A DNA stretch of 64,000 nt from Citrobacter freundii. GTDB lineage: Bacteria; Pseudomonadota; Gammaproteobacteria; Enterobacterales; Enterobacteriaceae. The notes below the pieces were generated by a model. The model saw only the letters and a program-made list of their open reading frames with translations, made no database searches and was not told where the DNA came from. Each line of letters starts with the position of its first letter. Position 1 is the stretch's first letter. The DNA lies in contig NZ_CP099222.1 of NCBI RefSeq assembly GCF_029717145.1, positions 2,480,001-2,544,000 on the forward strand, written 5' to 3'. The translations under genes and the position numbers were made by a program. This document shows positions 47,937 to 58,230 of the stretch, in pieces.

Positions 47937-48743
47937 ATGGTAGAAACACTGCTCGAAGTACGTAACCTGAGCAAAACCTTTCGCTACCGGACGGGCTTGT
48001 TTCGTCGCCAGACCGTAGAAGCCGTCAAGCCACTGAGCTTTACACTGCGTGAGCGCCAGACACTTGCCGTCATTGGCGAAAACGGCTCCGGTAAATCGAC
48101 GCTGGCGAAAATGCTGGCCGGAATGGTTGAGCCGACCAGCGGTGAGCTGCTGATTGACGATCATCCGCTAAAATACGGTGATTATTCTTTTCGCAGCCAG
48201 CGCATTCGTATGATTTTCCAGGACCCGTCAACATCGTTGAACCCACGTCAACGTATCTCGCAGATCCTCGATTTTCCGCTACGTCTGAATACCGATCTTG
48301 AGCCGGAGCAACGCCGCAAGCAGATCGTCGAAACCATGCGCATGGTCGGTCTGTTGCCCGATCACGTTAGCTACTACCCGCATATGTTGGCACCAGGACA
48401 AAAACAGCGCTTGGGGTTAGCTCGCGCCCTGATTTTACGTCCCAAAGTGATTATCGCGGACGAAGCGCTGGCCTCTCTGGATATGTCGATGCGCTCGCAG
48501 CTGATTAACCTGATGCTGGAGTTACAGGAGAAGCAGGGGATTTCTTATATCTATGTGACGCAGCATATTGGGATGATGAAGCACATCAGCGATCAGGTGT
48601 TGGTGATGCACCAGGGCGAGGTCGTCGAGCGCGGCAGTACGGCGGATGTGCTGGCCTCTCCGCTGCATGAACTGACCCGCCGCTTGATTTCCGGGCATTT
48701 CGGTGAGGCACTGACCGCCGATGCCTGGCGCAAAGATCGCTAA
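47937..48743 (+). CDS. sapF: SapF, ABC transporter ATPase
   Basis: A 268-residue second ATPase of the Sap transporter: Walker A GENGSGKS near 45, a signature region LAPGQKQRLGLARAL, Walker B VIIADEALASLD, and a switch residue changed to VTQHIG. It begins one base after the sapD stop. A strong terminator follows. Confidence 0.95.
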   Translation: MVETLLEVRNLSKTFRYRTGLFRRQTVEAVKPLSFTLRERQTLAVIGENGSGKSTLAKMLAGMVEPTSGELLIDDHPLKYGDYSFRSQRIRMIFQDPSTSLNPRQRISQILDFPLRLNTDLEPEQRRKQIVETMRMVGLLPDHVSYYPHMLAPGQKQRLGLARALILRPKVIIADEALASLDMSMRSQLINLMLELQEKQGISYIYVTQHIGMMKHISDQVLVMHQGEVVERGSTADVLASPLHELTRRLISGHFGEALTADAWRKDR

Positions 48744-48754
48744 CTGTTATTGAC

Positions 48755-48781
48755 GCCCTCCTCTGATGGAGGGCTTTTTAT
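48755..48781 (+). terminator. Intrinsic terminator after sapF
   Basis: GCCCTCC pairs with GGAGGGC across TCTGAT and is followed by TTTTTAT. Confidence 0.9.
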
Positions 48782-48785
48782 ATCG

Positions 48786-49475
48786 TCAGTGAACAATATC
48801 TGCAGGTAGCAATGCTTCAATGTCGCTAAATGCAACCGGCGGGGAAATATCACCCTGCACGGCCCAGATACCCGCATGGCTTAGCTCATCAATAAGCCGC
48901 GCATCCTCCAGCCCCTCGACGACCACTCGGTCACAATATTCCCTGATGTTCTTAATCAGAACCGGGAACATCGGCTTTTCGACCTGCGACAAAAAGAAGC
49001 CGCGATCCATTTTCACTACATCAAAATTACCGCTGACCAGCGGGTTTGCCCCCACGCTACCAGAGCCAAGATTGCTCAACCACAAGGCATTAGGCCCGTC
49101 ACGCAGAGAATTAATCAGCAGGTTATTCAGGCAAGCAGTATTCGACAGGAAACGTTCTGAGAGTTGAAGTGCAATAAACGGCATAGCGTGTAAGGCCGAG
49201 GTTATGGCAGGGTCGCCTATCGCGAGAAGCGCCATTTCATCAATCAGATTAAGTGTACAAAAAAGGTTATTGCTCTCAAACCAGGCGCGCTTTCGGGTGA
49301 TTAACGCGATTTGTTCAAGCATGAAATGGCGTTTTTGTGCACTATTCCACGCGGCAATGATGAAATCTGAATGTAACGGGTGAACCGTCTCTGAGGTAAA
49401 CCGGGCGATCATCTCAACACCCAGCAACTTTTCCGTTGTGTCTCTCATCGGTTCCGCGATGAAATGATAGCGCAT
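48786..49475 (-). CDS. Degenerate EAL-domain protein (YdiV-like)
   Basis: A 229-residue protein made of one EAL fold. The catalytic residues are mostly gone: EAL is replaced by EMI (LLGVEMIARF), and DDFG is replaced by LSNLGSG, though a Lys (VVKMDRGFF) and VVEGLED remain. It is therefore unlikely to cut c-di-GMP. Stand-alone degenerate EAL proteins such as YdiV (RflP) act by binding partners, for example FlhD. ATG 49475 has GGAGTGG upstream. It converges with sapF. A 10+10 palindrome lies about 65-90 bases upstream. It is not in the E. coli K-12 locus. Confidence 0.85.
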   Translation of the reverse strand: MRYHFIAEPMRDTTEKLLGVEMIARFTSETVHPLHSDFIIAAWNSAQKRHFMLEQIALITRKRAWFESNNLFCTLNLIDEMALLAIGDPAITSALHAMPFIALQLSERFLSNTACLNNLLINSLRDGPNALWLSNLGSGSVGANPLVSGNFDVVKMDRGFFLSQVEKPMFPVLIKNIREYCDRVVVEGLEDARLIDELSHAGIWAVQGDISPPVAFSDIEALLPADIVH

Positions 49476-49538
49476 AAGACCACTCCAATTGATCATAACA
49501 TACTGATAATGCGCTTTTAATTATAATCAATCAATAAT

Positions 49539-49566
49539 ATCGATCAATGATTCATTATTGATCGAT
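49539..49566. promoter_or_regulatory. Perfect palindrome upstream of the EAL gene
   Basis: ATCGATCAAT and ATTGATCGAT form a perfect 10+10 inverted repeat with the 8-base spacer GATTCATT. It lies 64-91 bases before the start of the degenerate EAL gene, a good operator position. Confidence 0.6.
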
Positions 49567-49892
49567 AAAAACAATATATGATAACAGGATGAATATAGCC
49601 GATTTTTTAGTTTTAAGAATCTTCTGACATTGATATGTTCATCAACATCGACTAGCGCTAAATCATACCATTTTACACCGTTGAGTCCTCGTGTTTTCTG
49701 CCCTCGCCCCTGCTCCGGTCTGGTTGGAGGAGGCAGAACCTGGGGGGAGTGATATACTCCTCACGTGCAACGAATAGTGACAGGCCACTGATACTGACAA
49801 CGATGCCACGGTTCCCGAAATCCCTTTTACTGTCGTTAACCGTATGGTGACTCGCAGAGAAAGATCGTGACACAAGGGGCAGAGAGTGGGAT

Positions 49893-49898
49893 ATAATT
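49893..49898 (+). promoter_or_regulatory. Candidate fabI -10 element
   Basis: TATAAT lies 87 bases before the fabI ATG. GTGACA at 49868-49873 is the best -35 candidate but the 19-base spacing is long. Confidence 0.5.
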
Positions 49899-49984
49899 TC
49901 AGACCAATTTCGAGTGACCTTGAAATTGCAATCATAACGCATTGATTGCTAAAAAAATAAGTAATGACTATAAGGATTAAAGCT

Positions 49985-50773
49985 ATGGGTTTTCTTTCCG
50001 GTAAGCGCATTCTGGTGACCGGTCTTGCCAGTAAATTGTCCATCGCCTACGGTATCGCTCAAGCGATGCACCGCGAGGGAGCTGAACTGGCGTTCACCTA
50101 CCAGAACGACAAACTGAAAGGCCGCGTGGAAGAATTTGCAGCTCAACTGGGTTCCAACATCGTCCTGCAGTGCGATGTGGCTGAAGACGCCAGCATCGAC
50201 ACCATGTTCGCTGAACTGGGCAAAACCTGGGAAAAATTCGACGGTTTCGTACACTCCATCGGTTTCGCACCGGCAGACCAGCTGGATGGCGACTATGTGA
50301 ATGCGGTAACCCGCGAAGGCTTTAAAATCGCTCATGACATCAGCGCCTACAGCTTTGTGGCGATGGCAAAAGCCTGCCGCACGATGCTGAATCCAGGCTC
50401 TGCACTGCTGACGCTGTCCTACCTGGGCGCAGAGCGCGCTATCCCGAACTACAACGTAATGGGTCTGGCGAAAGCGTCTCTGGAAGCAAACGTCCGCTAT
50501 ATGGCTAACGCGATGGGTCCAGAAGGTGTGCGTGTCAACGCAATCTCCGCAGGTCCAATCCGTACTCTGGCGGCTTCTGGCATCAAAGATTTCCGTAAAA
50601 TGCTGGCCCATTGCGAAGCGGTTACCCCGATTCGTCGTACCGTGACCATTGAAGATGTGGGCAACTCAGCAGCATTCCTGTGTTCTGACCTGTCTGCCGG
50701 CATCTCTGGCGAAGTCGTTCACGTTGATGGTGGCTTCAGCATCGCGGCAATGAACGAGCTGGAACTGAAATAA
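49985..50773 (+). CDS. fabI: FabI, NADH-dependent enoyl-ACP reductase
   Basis: A 262-residue short-chain dehydrogenase that makes the last reduction step of each fatty-acid elongation cycle; target of triclosan and isoniazid-like drugs. The nucleotide loop is [12 protein letters not shown] near 12-23. The catalytic pair is Y156 and K163, in [13 protein letters not shown]. The start [13 protein letters not shown] follows AAGGATTAAAGCT. It matches E. coli FabI almost throughout. Confidence 0.98.
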   Translation: MGFLSGKRILVTGLASKLSIAYGIAQAMHREGAELAFTYQNDKLKGRVEEFAAQLGSNIVLQCDVAEDASIDTMFAELGKTWEKFDGFVHSIGFAPADQLDGDYVNAVTREGFKIAHDISAYSFVAMAKACRTMLNPGSALLTLSYLGAERAIPNYNVMGLAKASLEANVRYMANAMGPEGVRVNAISAGPIRTLAASGIKDFRKMLAHCEAVTPIRRTVTIEDVGNSAAFLCSDLSAGISGEVVHVDGGFSIAAMNELELK

Positions 50774-50791
50774 TCTTTCAGACCTCCTCTG

Positions 50792-50821
50792 TGGGCGGCG
50801 CGATGTCGCCCATGATTTTTT
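50792..50821 (+). terminator. Terminator after fabI
   Basis: TGGGCG pairs with CGCCCA; TGA and a six-T run follow. Confidence 0.7.
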
Positions 50822-50990
50822 CCCCCTCCCGTCAGCTACTCCCTGTCATATATACTTTTCTGATATTTATTATCACGTAACAATCTTTCATCCCCTCATC
50901 AGCTTACGCCAGGATATTGCAGCGCAAACGATCCGGCGGACGAACATAACGACGTATCCGGGTCGCCACTTTTTTGACCAAGGAACGCCC

Positions 50991-52148
50991 ATGGAACAAC
51001 GCCGAATTGAAGGCAAAAGCCACTGGTATCATGAAACGCAGTCCAGCACCTATCCGCAAGATGTTCTCCCGCTGGTGCCAGAAGCAGCAGACGTCGAAGA
51101 CAGTTTTTTGCTGGACCTGGCGATACCGGAAGTCGCGCTGTTACCCTTTCAGTCCTGGTTAGAACCTGCCCGTGAACTTGCTCACCTTCTCTTCCCTGCG
51201 GATGTTGCCCTAAATCCGTTACATACGTTCAGCGCCTATGAACGAATGAGTACCGCCTTAACTGTCGCTCAGGTTTACGGCATCCAACGATTGTGTAACC
51301 ACTACGCAGCGCGTTTGACCCCGCTACCAGGCCCGGACTCCTCCCGTGAGAGTAATCACCGGCTGGCACAAATTACCCAGTATGCTCGCCAACTTGCCAG
51401 TTCTCCCGCCGTGATTGGCGCACGCGATCGCCAGCATCTTGATGATGTTGGATTAACAACCTGCGATATCATCTTGATTAATCAGGTCATCGGCTTTGTC
51501 GGTTTTCAGGCCCGTGTCGTGGCGGTCCTTCAGGCTTATTTTGGCCATCCTTTGCGTCGCATACCGGGCCTTGATGTTCAGCAATACGCGCAGGCCGCTA
51601 TTTTTAACAACGCCGATGCACAATGGCATATGGCCGCATTCCCAATAGACGTCATCCCGCCTCGCGAGGCTTCACCAGGCAGCGTTGACCAAAACGGGCG
51701 CATCCCGGATTTACAAACGCTCGCGCCGCTGCTGGCACATTCACCGACGATACTGGCTTTACTCAGATCATTGCTGACCAGTACGCTATGTACAGATACA
51801 CCGTCGAGGGCGTTTTCTCTCGCCACACTGCTGACATCACGCATTAACGGCAGCGTGGCATGCTTTAATGAACAGGCCCTCACAGCTCATCAACTGGCGG
51901 ACTTCATCACGATACTGCGTCTGGATGAACGCGAATTGCAGCGCTGGGAACAACGACATCCGGTTGAGCGCGCTACCCTGCAAGCGGTACAATGGCTAAC
52001 CCGGGCGCCCGACCGTTTTAGCGCCGCACTGTTAACCCCGTTATTTGAACAGGGTACCTCATCGGAACAGGCTATTAACTTACTGGCCTGGAGTGGATTG
52101 TGCGGATGGTTGAATCGCTTGAAAATCGCGCTGGGCGAGACTCACTAA
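50991..52148 (+). CDS. yciW: YciW, AhpD-like peroxidase-related protein
   Basis: A 385-residue protein that matches E. coli YciW (start MEQRRIEGKSHWYHETQSS). It contains an AhpD/CMD-type helical region, but the usual redox CxxC is not visible. In E. coli yciW is in the cysteine (CysB) regulon and affects cysteine or methionine metabolism; the activity is unknown. AAGGAACG lies upstream of the ATG. Confidence 0.92.
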   Translation: MEQRRIEGKSHWYHETQSSTYPQDVLPLVPEAADVEDSFLLDLAIPEVALLPFQSWLEPARELAHLLFPADVALNPLHTFSAYERMSTALTVAQVYGIQRLCNHYAARLTPLPGPDSSRESNHRLAQITQYARQLASSPAVIGARDRQHLDDVGLTTCDIILINQVIGFVGFQARVVAVLQAYFGHPLRRIPGLDVQQYAQAAIFNNADAQWHMAAFPIDVIPPREASPGSVDQNGRIPDLQTLAPLLAHSPTILALLRSLLTSTLCTDTPSRAFSLATLLTSRINGSVACFNEQALTAHQLADFITILRLDERELQRWEQRHPVERATLQAVQWLTRAPDRFSAALLTPLFEQGTSSEQAINLLAWSGLCGWLNRLKIALGETH

Positions 52149-52237
52149 CCACTCCGCTCATTGAAAGAGCGCTTGCTGCGACTGGCAGTTTCGCGTAAAA
52201 CTGTCAGCCGCTCTTTTGGCCACGAAAATAGACAATT

Positions 52238-54172
52238 ATGCTTCAGGACAACCCGCTGCTAGCGCAGCTTAAACAGCAACTACATTCCCAGACGCCGCGT
52301 GCTGAAGGGGTGGTAAAAGCCACGGAAAAAGGCTTTGGCTTCCTGGAAGTCGATGCACAAAAAAGCTATTTCATTCCACCGCCGCAGATGAAAAAAGTGA
52401 TGCATGGTGACCGCATTGTCGCGGTGATCCATAGCGAAAAAGATCGCGAATCTGCCGAGCCGGAAGAACTGGTTGAACCGTTCCTGACGCGTTTCGTGGG
52501 TAAAGTTCAGGGTAAGAACGATCGTCTGTCCATTGTGCCAGATCATCCGTTACTGAAAGACGCTATCCCCTGCCGCGCTGCTCGCGGTGTGGATCATGAA
52601 TTTAAGGAAGGTGACTGGGCCGTCGCAGAAATGCGTCGCCATCCGCTGAAAGGCGATCGCACCTTCTACGCTGAATTAACCCAGTTCATCACCTTTGCTG
52701 ACGATCATTTCGTCCCCTGGTGGGTCACGCTGGCGCGCCACAATCTTGAAAAAGAAGCACCGAATGGCGTAGCCACCGAAATGCTGGATGAAGGTCTGGA
52801 ACGTCAGGATCTTACCGCACTGAACTTCGTCACCATTGACAGTGCCAGCACCGAAGATATGGACGATGCGCTGTACGCCGAGGAACTGGCTGATGGCAAA
52901 CTGCAATTAACCGTCGCCATTGCCGATCCTACCGCCTGGATTGCCGAAGGCAGCAAGCTGGATAACACTGCTAAAATTCGCGCGTTCACCAACTATCTCC
53001 CGGGCTTCAATATCCCGATGTTACCGCGTGAACTGTCAGACGACCTGTGCTCGCTGCGGGCTAACGAAGTCCGTCCGGTGCTCGCTTGCCGCATGACCAT
53101 TGCGGCTGACGGCACTATTGAAGACGACATCACCTTCTTCACGGCGACCATCGAATCCAAAGCGAAACTGGCCTATGACAACGTGTCTGACTGGCTGGAA
53201 GGGAATAATGGCTGGCAGCCTGAAAACGATGAGATTGCCGAGCAGATCCGTCTGCTGCAGCGTATCTGCATGAGCCGTGGCGAATGGCGTCATAACCACG
53301 CCCTGGTGTTTAAAGATCGCCCGGATTACCGCTTTGTACTGGGTGAAAAAGGTGAAGTGCTGGATATCGTGGCGGAACCGCGTCGCATTGCTAATCGTAT
53401 CGTGGAAGAGTCGATGATTGCGGCAAACATCTGCGCCGCGCGCGTTCTTCGCGACAAACTAGGCTTCGGGATTTATAACGTACACATGGGGTTCGATCCG
53501 GCGAATGCTGAAGCGTTGGCCGCCCTGCTGAAAACCCATGGTATGCACGTGGATGCCGAAGAGGTGTTGACGCTGGAAGGCTTCTGCAAACTGCGTCGTG
53601 AACTGGATGCTCAACCTTCTGGTTTCCTCGATAGCCGTATTCGCCGTTTCCAGTCCTACGCTGAAATCAGCGTCGAGCCAGGTCCGCACTTTGGGCTGGG
53701 CCTGGAGGCATACGCCACCTGGACCTCACCTATCCGTAAGTATGGCGATATGATCAACCATCGCCTGTTAAAAGCGGTAATTAAAGGCGAAACCATCGCT
53801 CGACCACAGGACGACATCACGATACAGATGACGGAACGCCGTCGCCTGAACCGGATGGCCGAACGTGACGTCGGTGACTGGTTATACGCCCGCTTCCTGA
53901 GTGACAAAGCCGGGACTGACACCCGTTTTGCGGCTGAAATCATCGATGTCAGCCGCGGTGGTATGCGGGTGCGCTTAGTCGACAATGGCGCCGTCGCGTT
54001 TATCCCGGCACCGTTCCTGCACGCGGTCCGTGATGAACTGGTGTGCAGCCAGGAAAACGGCACGGTACAGATCAAAGGTGACGTGGTTTACAAGGTCACT
54101 GACGTGATCGACGTGACCATCGCAGAAGTGCGAATGGAAACCCGCAGCGTTATCGCACGTCCAGCCGCATAG
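52238..54172 (+). CDS. rnb: RNase II
   Basis: A 644-residue 3'-5' exoribonuclease that degrades single-stranded RNA and stalls at structures. Two cold-shock domains (about 20-170) are followed by the RNB catalytic domain with the acidic cluster [12 protein letters not shown] (near 201-212) and a C-terminal S1 domain ([20 protein letters not shown]). Length equals E. coli RNase II. A terminator follows. Confidence 0.98.
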   Translation: MLQDNPLLAQLKQQLHSQTPRAEGVVKATEKGFGFLEVDAQKSYFIPPPQMKKVMHGDRIVAVIHSEKDRESAEPEELVEPFLTRFVGKVQGKNDRLSIVPDHPLLKDAIPCRAARGVDHEFKEGDWAVAEMRRHPLKGDRTFYAELTQFITFADDHFVPWWVTLARHNLEKEAPNGVATEMLDEGLERQDLTALNFVTIDSASTEDMDDALYAEELADGKLQLTVAIADPTAWIAEGSKLDNTAKIRAFTNYLPGFNIPMLPRELSDDLCSLRANEVRPVLACRMTIAADGTIEDDITFFTATIESKAKLAYDNVSDWLEGNNGWQPENDEIAEQIRLLQRICMSRGEWRHNHALVFKDRPDYRFVLGEKGEVLDIVAEPRRIANRIVEESMIAANICAARVLRDKLGFGIYNVHMGFDPANAEALAALLKTHGMHVDAEEVLTLEGFCKLRRELDAQPSGFLDSRIRRFQSYAEISVEPGPHFGLGLEAYATWTSPIRKYGDMINHRLLKAVIKGETIARPQDDITIQMTERRRLNRMAERDVGDWLYARFLSDKAGTDTRFAAEIIDVSRGGMRVRLVDNGAVAFIPAPFLHAVRDELVCSQENGTVQIKGDVVYKVTDVIDVTIAEVRMETRSVIARPAA

Positions 54173-54185
54173 CACCACTAAACTC

Positions 54186-54224
54186 AACGGCCTTTCTCTT
54201 TTTGTGAAAGGTCGTTTTCTTTTC
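54186..54224 (+). terminator. Terminator after rnb
   Basis: AACGGCCTTTC pairs with GAAAGGTCGTT (one G-T pair) and runs into TTCTTTT. Confidence 0.85.
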
Positions 54225-54434
54225 CTCCTGATACGCCGCCACGCACTACACTTCCTTCATCCAGTCCAATTTATTTTTTACTCTTTTCAGGTCTGCTGAC
54301 TTTGCTTTTTTCTGAATCTGGATTACACATAAATATATAAATAAAACAATATGTTCAGCCATAATCACCCTGTATGAATCATGGCTACCCTTACTTTTGA
54401 GGCTCTATGCGCTTTAAACGGGATAGTACACATC

Positions 54435-56426
54435 ATGAAAGACGTTCGGGAATTGGTAACGTTGTATAGCTTCGTGGGTTCTCACAACCCCTACTGGCGT
54501 TTGTCAGAGGAGTGTAACATCCTGCATTTCTCTATTGACGAAACGGCCGCAGCAGAACAAACCATCAAATTATCACCGGAACAAGCCGATCGCATTCGGG
54601 AAATGACAGTGATTACATCCAGTCTGCTGATGACCCTTCCCATCGATACGGATGACATTCCCGTGCACCTTGTCGGGCGAAAAATTAATAAACGTGAATG
54701 GGCAGGTAGCGCATCAGCCTGGGACGACACCCCTTCTGTGGCACGCGATCTGGCACAAGGATTATCCTTTGCCGAACAGGTCGTATCGGAAGCCAATTCA
54801 GTTATCGTGATACTTGACCGACAGGGTAACATTCAACGTTTTAATCGGTTATGCGAAGAATACACCGGGCTAAGAGAACGTGAAGTGATCGGGCAAAGCG
54901 TCTTCACGCTGTTTATGAGCCGTCGTGAAGCTGCGGCATCAAGACGCAATATTGACGTTTTTTTTCGTGAAGGCAACTCGTATGAAGTCGAGCGCTGGGT
55001 TAACACCTGTAAGGGTCAGCGCCTGTTCCTGTTTCGTAATAAATTTGTGCATAACGGCAGCGGTAAGAACGAAATATTTCTGATCTGTTCCGGGACCGAT
55101 ATTACCGAAGAGCGGCGCGCCCAGGAGCGACTTCGCGTGTTGGCGAACACCGACTCCATCACCGGGTTACCCAACCGTAACGCCATTCATGAGTTGATTA
55201 GCGAAGCGATTGATAACGCGGGCGACACGCAGGTCGGCATTATTTATCTCGACCTCGATAACTTCAAAAAGGTCAACGATGCCTACGGGCATATGTTTGG
55301 CGACCAGCTTTTACAGAGTGTCTCGCTGGCCATCCTAAGTTGCCTCGAAGATAACCAGTTACTGGCGCGCTTCGGTGGTGATGAGTTTATCGTCCTCGCG
55401 ACGGGAACCTCCCAGGGGGCGCTGGAGGCCACGGCCTCGCGCATTCTGACCCGTCTGCGGCTACCGTTCCGCATTGGCCTGATTGAAGTGTATACCGGCT
55501 GTTCTATCGGCATTTCCCTGGCACCCCAGCATGGTAATGACAGCGAAAACGTCATTCGCAACGCGGATACCGCCATGTATACCGCCAAAGAAGGCGGACG
55601 TGGGCAGTTTTGCGTGTTCTCCCCTGAAATGAATCAGCGGGTGTTCGAGTATCTGTGGCTGGATACCAACCTGCGTAAGGCGCTGGAAAACGATCAGTTG
55701 CTGATCCACTACCAGCCCAAAATAACCTGGCGGGGTGAAGTCCGCAGCCTGGAGGCGCTGGTCCGCTGGCAGTCGCCGGAGCGTGGGTTAATTCCGCCGC
55801 TGGAATTTATCTCTTACGCCGAAGAATCAGGGCTTATCGTCCCGCTGGGGCGCTGGGTGATTCTGGACGTTGTGCGCCAGGTGGCGAAGTGGCGCGATAA
55901 GGGAATCAATCTGCGCGTGGCGGTAAACGTCTCGGCGCGTCAACTGGCCGATCAAACACTGTTCACCGATCTGAAGCAGGTTCTCCACGATCTGAATTTT
56001 GAGTATTGCCCCATTGACGTCGAGTTAACAGAAAGCAGTTTAATTGAGAATGAACAGCTAGCACTGTCCGTTATTCAGCAGTTTAGTCAGCTTGGCGCCC
56101 AGATCCATTTGGATGATTTTGGCACAGGATACTCTTCACTTTCCCAGCTTGCCCGCTTCCCGCTCGATGCGATTAAACTGGACCAGACCTTCGTCAGGGA
56201 TATCCACAAACAATCAATTTCACAGTCGCTGGTACGCGCCATTGTTGCGGTGGCGCAAGCGCTAAATCTACAGGTGATTGCTGAAGGCGTGGAAAGTGCG
56301 AAAGAGGATGCCTTTCTGACCAAGAATGGTGTCAATGAGCGTCAGGGATTTTTGTTCGCTAAGCCAATGCCAGCTGCCGCGTTTGAACGTTGGTATAAGC
56401 GACATCTGAATAAAAAAATGCGCTAA
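54435..56426 (+). CDS. pdeR: PdeR, PAS-GGDEF-EAL trigger phosphodiesterase
   Basis: A 663-residue protein: a PAS domain (about 110-225), a GGDEF domain with GGDEF at 314-318, and an EAL domain with EAL at 440-442, ELTES, DDFGTGYSS and VIAEGVES. All catalytic residues are kept. In E. coli PdeR (YciR) holds DgcM and MlrA inactive until c-di-GMP rises, then releases them to drive csgD; dgcM is also in this window. ATG 54435 (MKDVRELVTLY) matches E. coli PdeR; the frame opens at 54381. No strong ribosome site is visible. Confidence 0.95.
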   Translation: MKDVRELVTLYSFVGSHNPYWRLSEECNILHFSIDETAAAEQTIKLSPEQADRIREMTVITSSLLMTLPIDTDDIPVHLVGRKINKREWAGSASAWDDTPSVARDLAQGLSFAEQVVSEANSVIVILDRQGNIQRFNRLCEEYTGLREREVIGQSVFTLFMSRREAAASRRNIDVFFREGNSYEVERWVNTCKGQRLFLFRNKFVHNGSGKNEIFLICSGTDITEERRAQERLRVLANTDSITGLPNRNAIHELISEAIDNAGDTQVGIIYLDLDNFKKVNDAYGHMFGDQLLQSVSLAILSCLEDNQLLARFGGDEFIVLATGTSQGALEATASRILTRLRLPFRIGLIEVYTGCSIGISLAPQHGNDSENVIRNADTAMYTAKEGGRGQFCVFSPEMNQRVFEYLWLDTNLRKALENDQLLIHYQPKITWRGEVRSLEALVRWQSPERGLIPPLEFISYAEESGLIVPLGRWVILDVVRQVAKWRDKGINLRVAVNVSARQLADQTLFTDLKQVLHDLNFEYCPIDVELTESSLIENEQLALSVIQQFSQLGAQIHLDDFGTGYSSLSQLARFPLDAIKLDQTFVRDIHKQSISQSLVRAIVAVAQALNLQVIAEGVESAKEDAFLTKNGVNERQGFLFAKPMPAAAFERWYKRHLNKKMR

Positions 56427-56609
56427 CCATGCAGGAATACTCGTCGAGAAATAGCGAAGAATGTACATTCCGTGACTATCGTATCTGTCTGTAATCACGG
56501 AATATATAATATTCTCCGATCATGTCGGTTAATACTATTTTTCCCTTCTCTTTTGTGATGATTTTCTGCATCATGAAATTCTAAATTTTTTGACACCAGG
56601 ATGATGACC

Positions 56610-56792
56610 ATGTCTGATATCGACGCAAAACGACTGGCCGAACGCATTGATACCGTACTGGATATCCTTGTTGCAGGTGACTCTCATTCAGCCATCCACA
56701 ATCTCGAAATCCTCAAGGCTGAACTGTTAAGCACGGTCAACGAAGAAACAGCGCCAGTGTCAAAAAAACACAAAGCCCCGTGGGAGATCTGA
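56610..56792 (+). CDS. yciZ: YciZ, UPF0509 small protein
   Basis: A 60-residue helical protein with the conserved core [20 protein letters not shown] and LEILKAELL and the tail APWEI, matching E. coli YciZ. Function unknown. AGGA lies 8 bases before ATG 56610; ATGs at 56601 and 56604 are too close to it. Confidence 0.9.
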   Translation: MSDIDAKRLAERIDTVLDILVAGDSHSAIHNLEILKAELLSTVNEETAPVSKKHKAPWEI

Positions 56793-56888
56793 CGGCTTTG
56801 TACTTGTTATGTGGTTGCTGATATCAGACTGCTGATAACGTAACCTCCGTTTAATGTCCGATACGATACCGCTATAAAAATTAATACT

Positions 56889-57641
56889 ATGAATTCCCGA
56901 CAACAATCTATTTTGCAGATGGTGACCGATAAAGGCCAGATGAGCGTATCTGAGCTTGCCAAAATCACCGGTGTCTCTGAAGTGACGATTCGACAGGATC
57001 TGAACACGCTGGAAAAACAGAGTTATTTACGCCGTGCGCATGGTTTCGCAGTGTCACTGAATAGCGACGATGTTGAAACGCGTATGATGACCAACTTCAC
57101 CCTGAAACGTGAACTGGCTGAGTTTGCCGCCTCACTGGTCAATCCTGGTGAATCCGTATTTATTGAAAACGGTAGCAGTAATGCACTGCTGGCCAGAACG
57201 CTGGCGGAACAAAAAGACGTCACTATCATTACGGTCAGCAGCTATATCGCTCACCTGCTGAAAGAAACACCCTGCGAAGTAATCCTCCTCGGCGGGATCT
57301 ATCAGAAAAAAAGCGAAAGCATGGTTGGACCATTAACGCGTCAGTTTATCCAGCAGGTTCACTTTAGTAAGGCTTTTATTGGAATCGATGGCTGGCAGCC
57401 TGAAACCGGCTTCACCGGCCGTGACATGATGCGTTCAGACGTGGTCAATGCAGTGCTGGAAAAAGGCGCAGAGGTGATTGTGCTCACCGACAGCTCGAAG
57501 TTTGACGCCATTCATCCGTACACACTCGGTCCGTTGGAGCGATTCAATCGTGTCGTCACTGATGCAAAACTCAGCGCCAGCGTGCAAATGCAACTAGAGC
57601 ATTCAGGATTAATCGTTAACATCATCGATACCCGCGCATAA
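56889..57641 (+). CDS. yciT: YciT, DeoR-family regulator
   Basis: A 250-residue DeoR-type regulator. The helix-turn-helix is [20 protein letters not shown], and the sensor domain has [15 protein letters not shown] and [19 protein letters not shown]. It matches E. coli YciT, which has been linked to osmotic response; the effector is not known. It lies between yciZ and osmB. A 12-bp hairpin follows. Confidence 0.94.
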   Translation: MNSRQQSILQMVTDKGQMSVSELAKITGVSEVTIRQDLNTLEKQSYLRRAHGFAVSLNSDDVETRMMTNFTLKRELAEFAASLVNPGESVFIENGSSNALLARTLAEQKDVTIITVSSYIAHLLKETPCEVILLGGIYQKKSESMVGPLTRQFIQQVHFSKAFIGIDGWQPETGFTGRDMMRSDVVNAVLEKGAEVIVLTDSSKFDAIHPYTLGPLERFNRVVTDAKLSASVQMQLEHSGLIVNIIDTRA

Positions 57642-57650
57642 TACATCACC

Positions 57651-57680
57651 AGATGATTTGCCTGTCGGCAAATCATCTTC
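57651..57680 (+). terminator. Hairpin after yciT
   Basis: AGATGATTTGCC and GGCAAATCATCT form a perfect 12-bp stem with a TGTC loop; the U-run is poor (CTTCTC). Confidence 0.6.
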
Positions 57681-57908
57681 TCTCTGAGACTTATCCGACC
57701 GTCCAATTAAGACTTTTTACCTGTTGTTAACAGGGTAATGTCGTAAAATTAATGTTAGCGATATAACAGGAACACACTCTCATCAACAGATGATTGATGG
57801 TCATGCCCTGCGCTAAACGGTTTCACGGAAATACCTTTAATGACCTTAATTTCACGCTATCATTAAAGAGACTGGATTCCGTGAATCAATCATTCAGGAG
57901 AAAGTATT

Positions 57909-58127
57909 ATGTTAGTAACGAGCAAAAAAATGACCGCTGCCATTCTGGCGATTACTCTGGCTATGTCTTTGAGTGCCTGCTCTAACTGGTCTAAACAAGA
58001 CCGCAACACCGCCATTGGTGCGGGTGCAGGTGCCATTGGTGGTGCAGTCCTGACGGACGGCAGTACGCTGGGTACGCTGGGTGGTGCTGCAGTAGGTGGT
58101 ATTATCGGCCACCAAGTGGGTAAATAA
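57909..58127 (+). CDS. osmB: OsmB, osmotically inducible lipoprotein
   Basis: A 72-residue lipoprotein with lipobox LSAC (MSLSACSNW) and a Gly-rich glycine-zipper (AIGAGAGAIGGAVLTDGS, then GGAAVGGIIGHQVGK). It matches E. coli OsmB, induced by high osmolarity, stationary phase (sigma-S) and the Rcs system. The 267-base upstream gap holds its promoters; a CTATCATT at 57857-57864 could be a sigma-S type -10. AGGAGAAAG precedes the ATG. A strong terminator follows. Confidence 0.95.
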   Translation: MLVTSKKMTAAILAITLAMSLSACSNWSKQDRNTAIGAGAGAIGGAVLTDGSTLGTLGGAAVGGIIGHQVGK

Positions 58128-58199
58128 TCTACGGTTGACCGGCTCGATATAATAATACGTTTACTTTTTCGCGACCGTACTATTTACATTACTAATAAT

Positions 58200-58229
58200 A
58201 AAGCCACGAATATTTTCGTGGCTTTTTTT
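58200..58229. terminator. Terminator between osmB and yciH
   Basis: AAAGCCACGAA pairs with TTCGTGGCTTT and a long T-run follows on the plus strand; it also serves yciH on the other strand. Confidence 0.9.
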
Positions 58230-58230
58230 A

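Larger units (their letters stand above)
49476..49984. other. Long intergenic region upstream of fabI
   Basis: No convincing gene. It holds the promoter and operator of the EAL gene (left part), a central GC-rich, hairpin-forming stretch (49700-49770; arms TTCTGCC/GGCAGAA and GGAGT/ACTCC) and the fabI promoter, with TATAAT at 49893-49898. The central stretch could be a leader or small RNA; evidence is weak. Confidence 0.45.

Noticed and set aside
49663-50043. 126-residue minus-strand reading frame before fabI
   Set aside because: It overlaps the fabI promoter and start, and its composition is unlike a protein.
57794-57985. 63-residue reading frame overlapping the osmB start
   Set aside because: It runs through the osmB promoter region and into osmB in another frame; no ribosome site.
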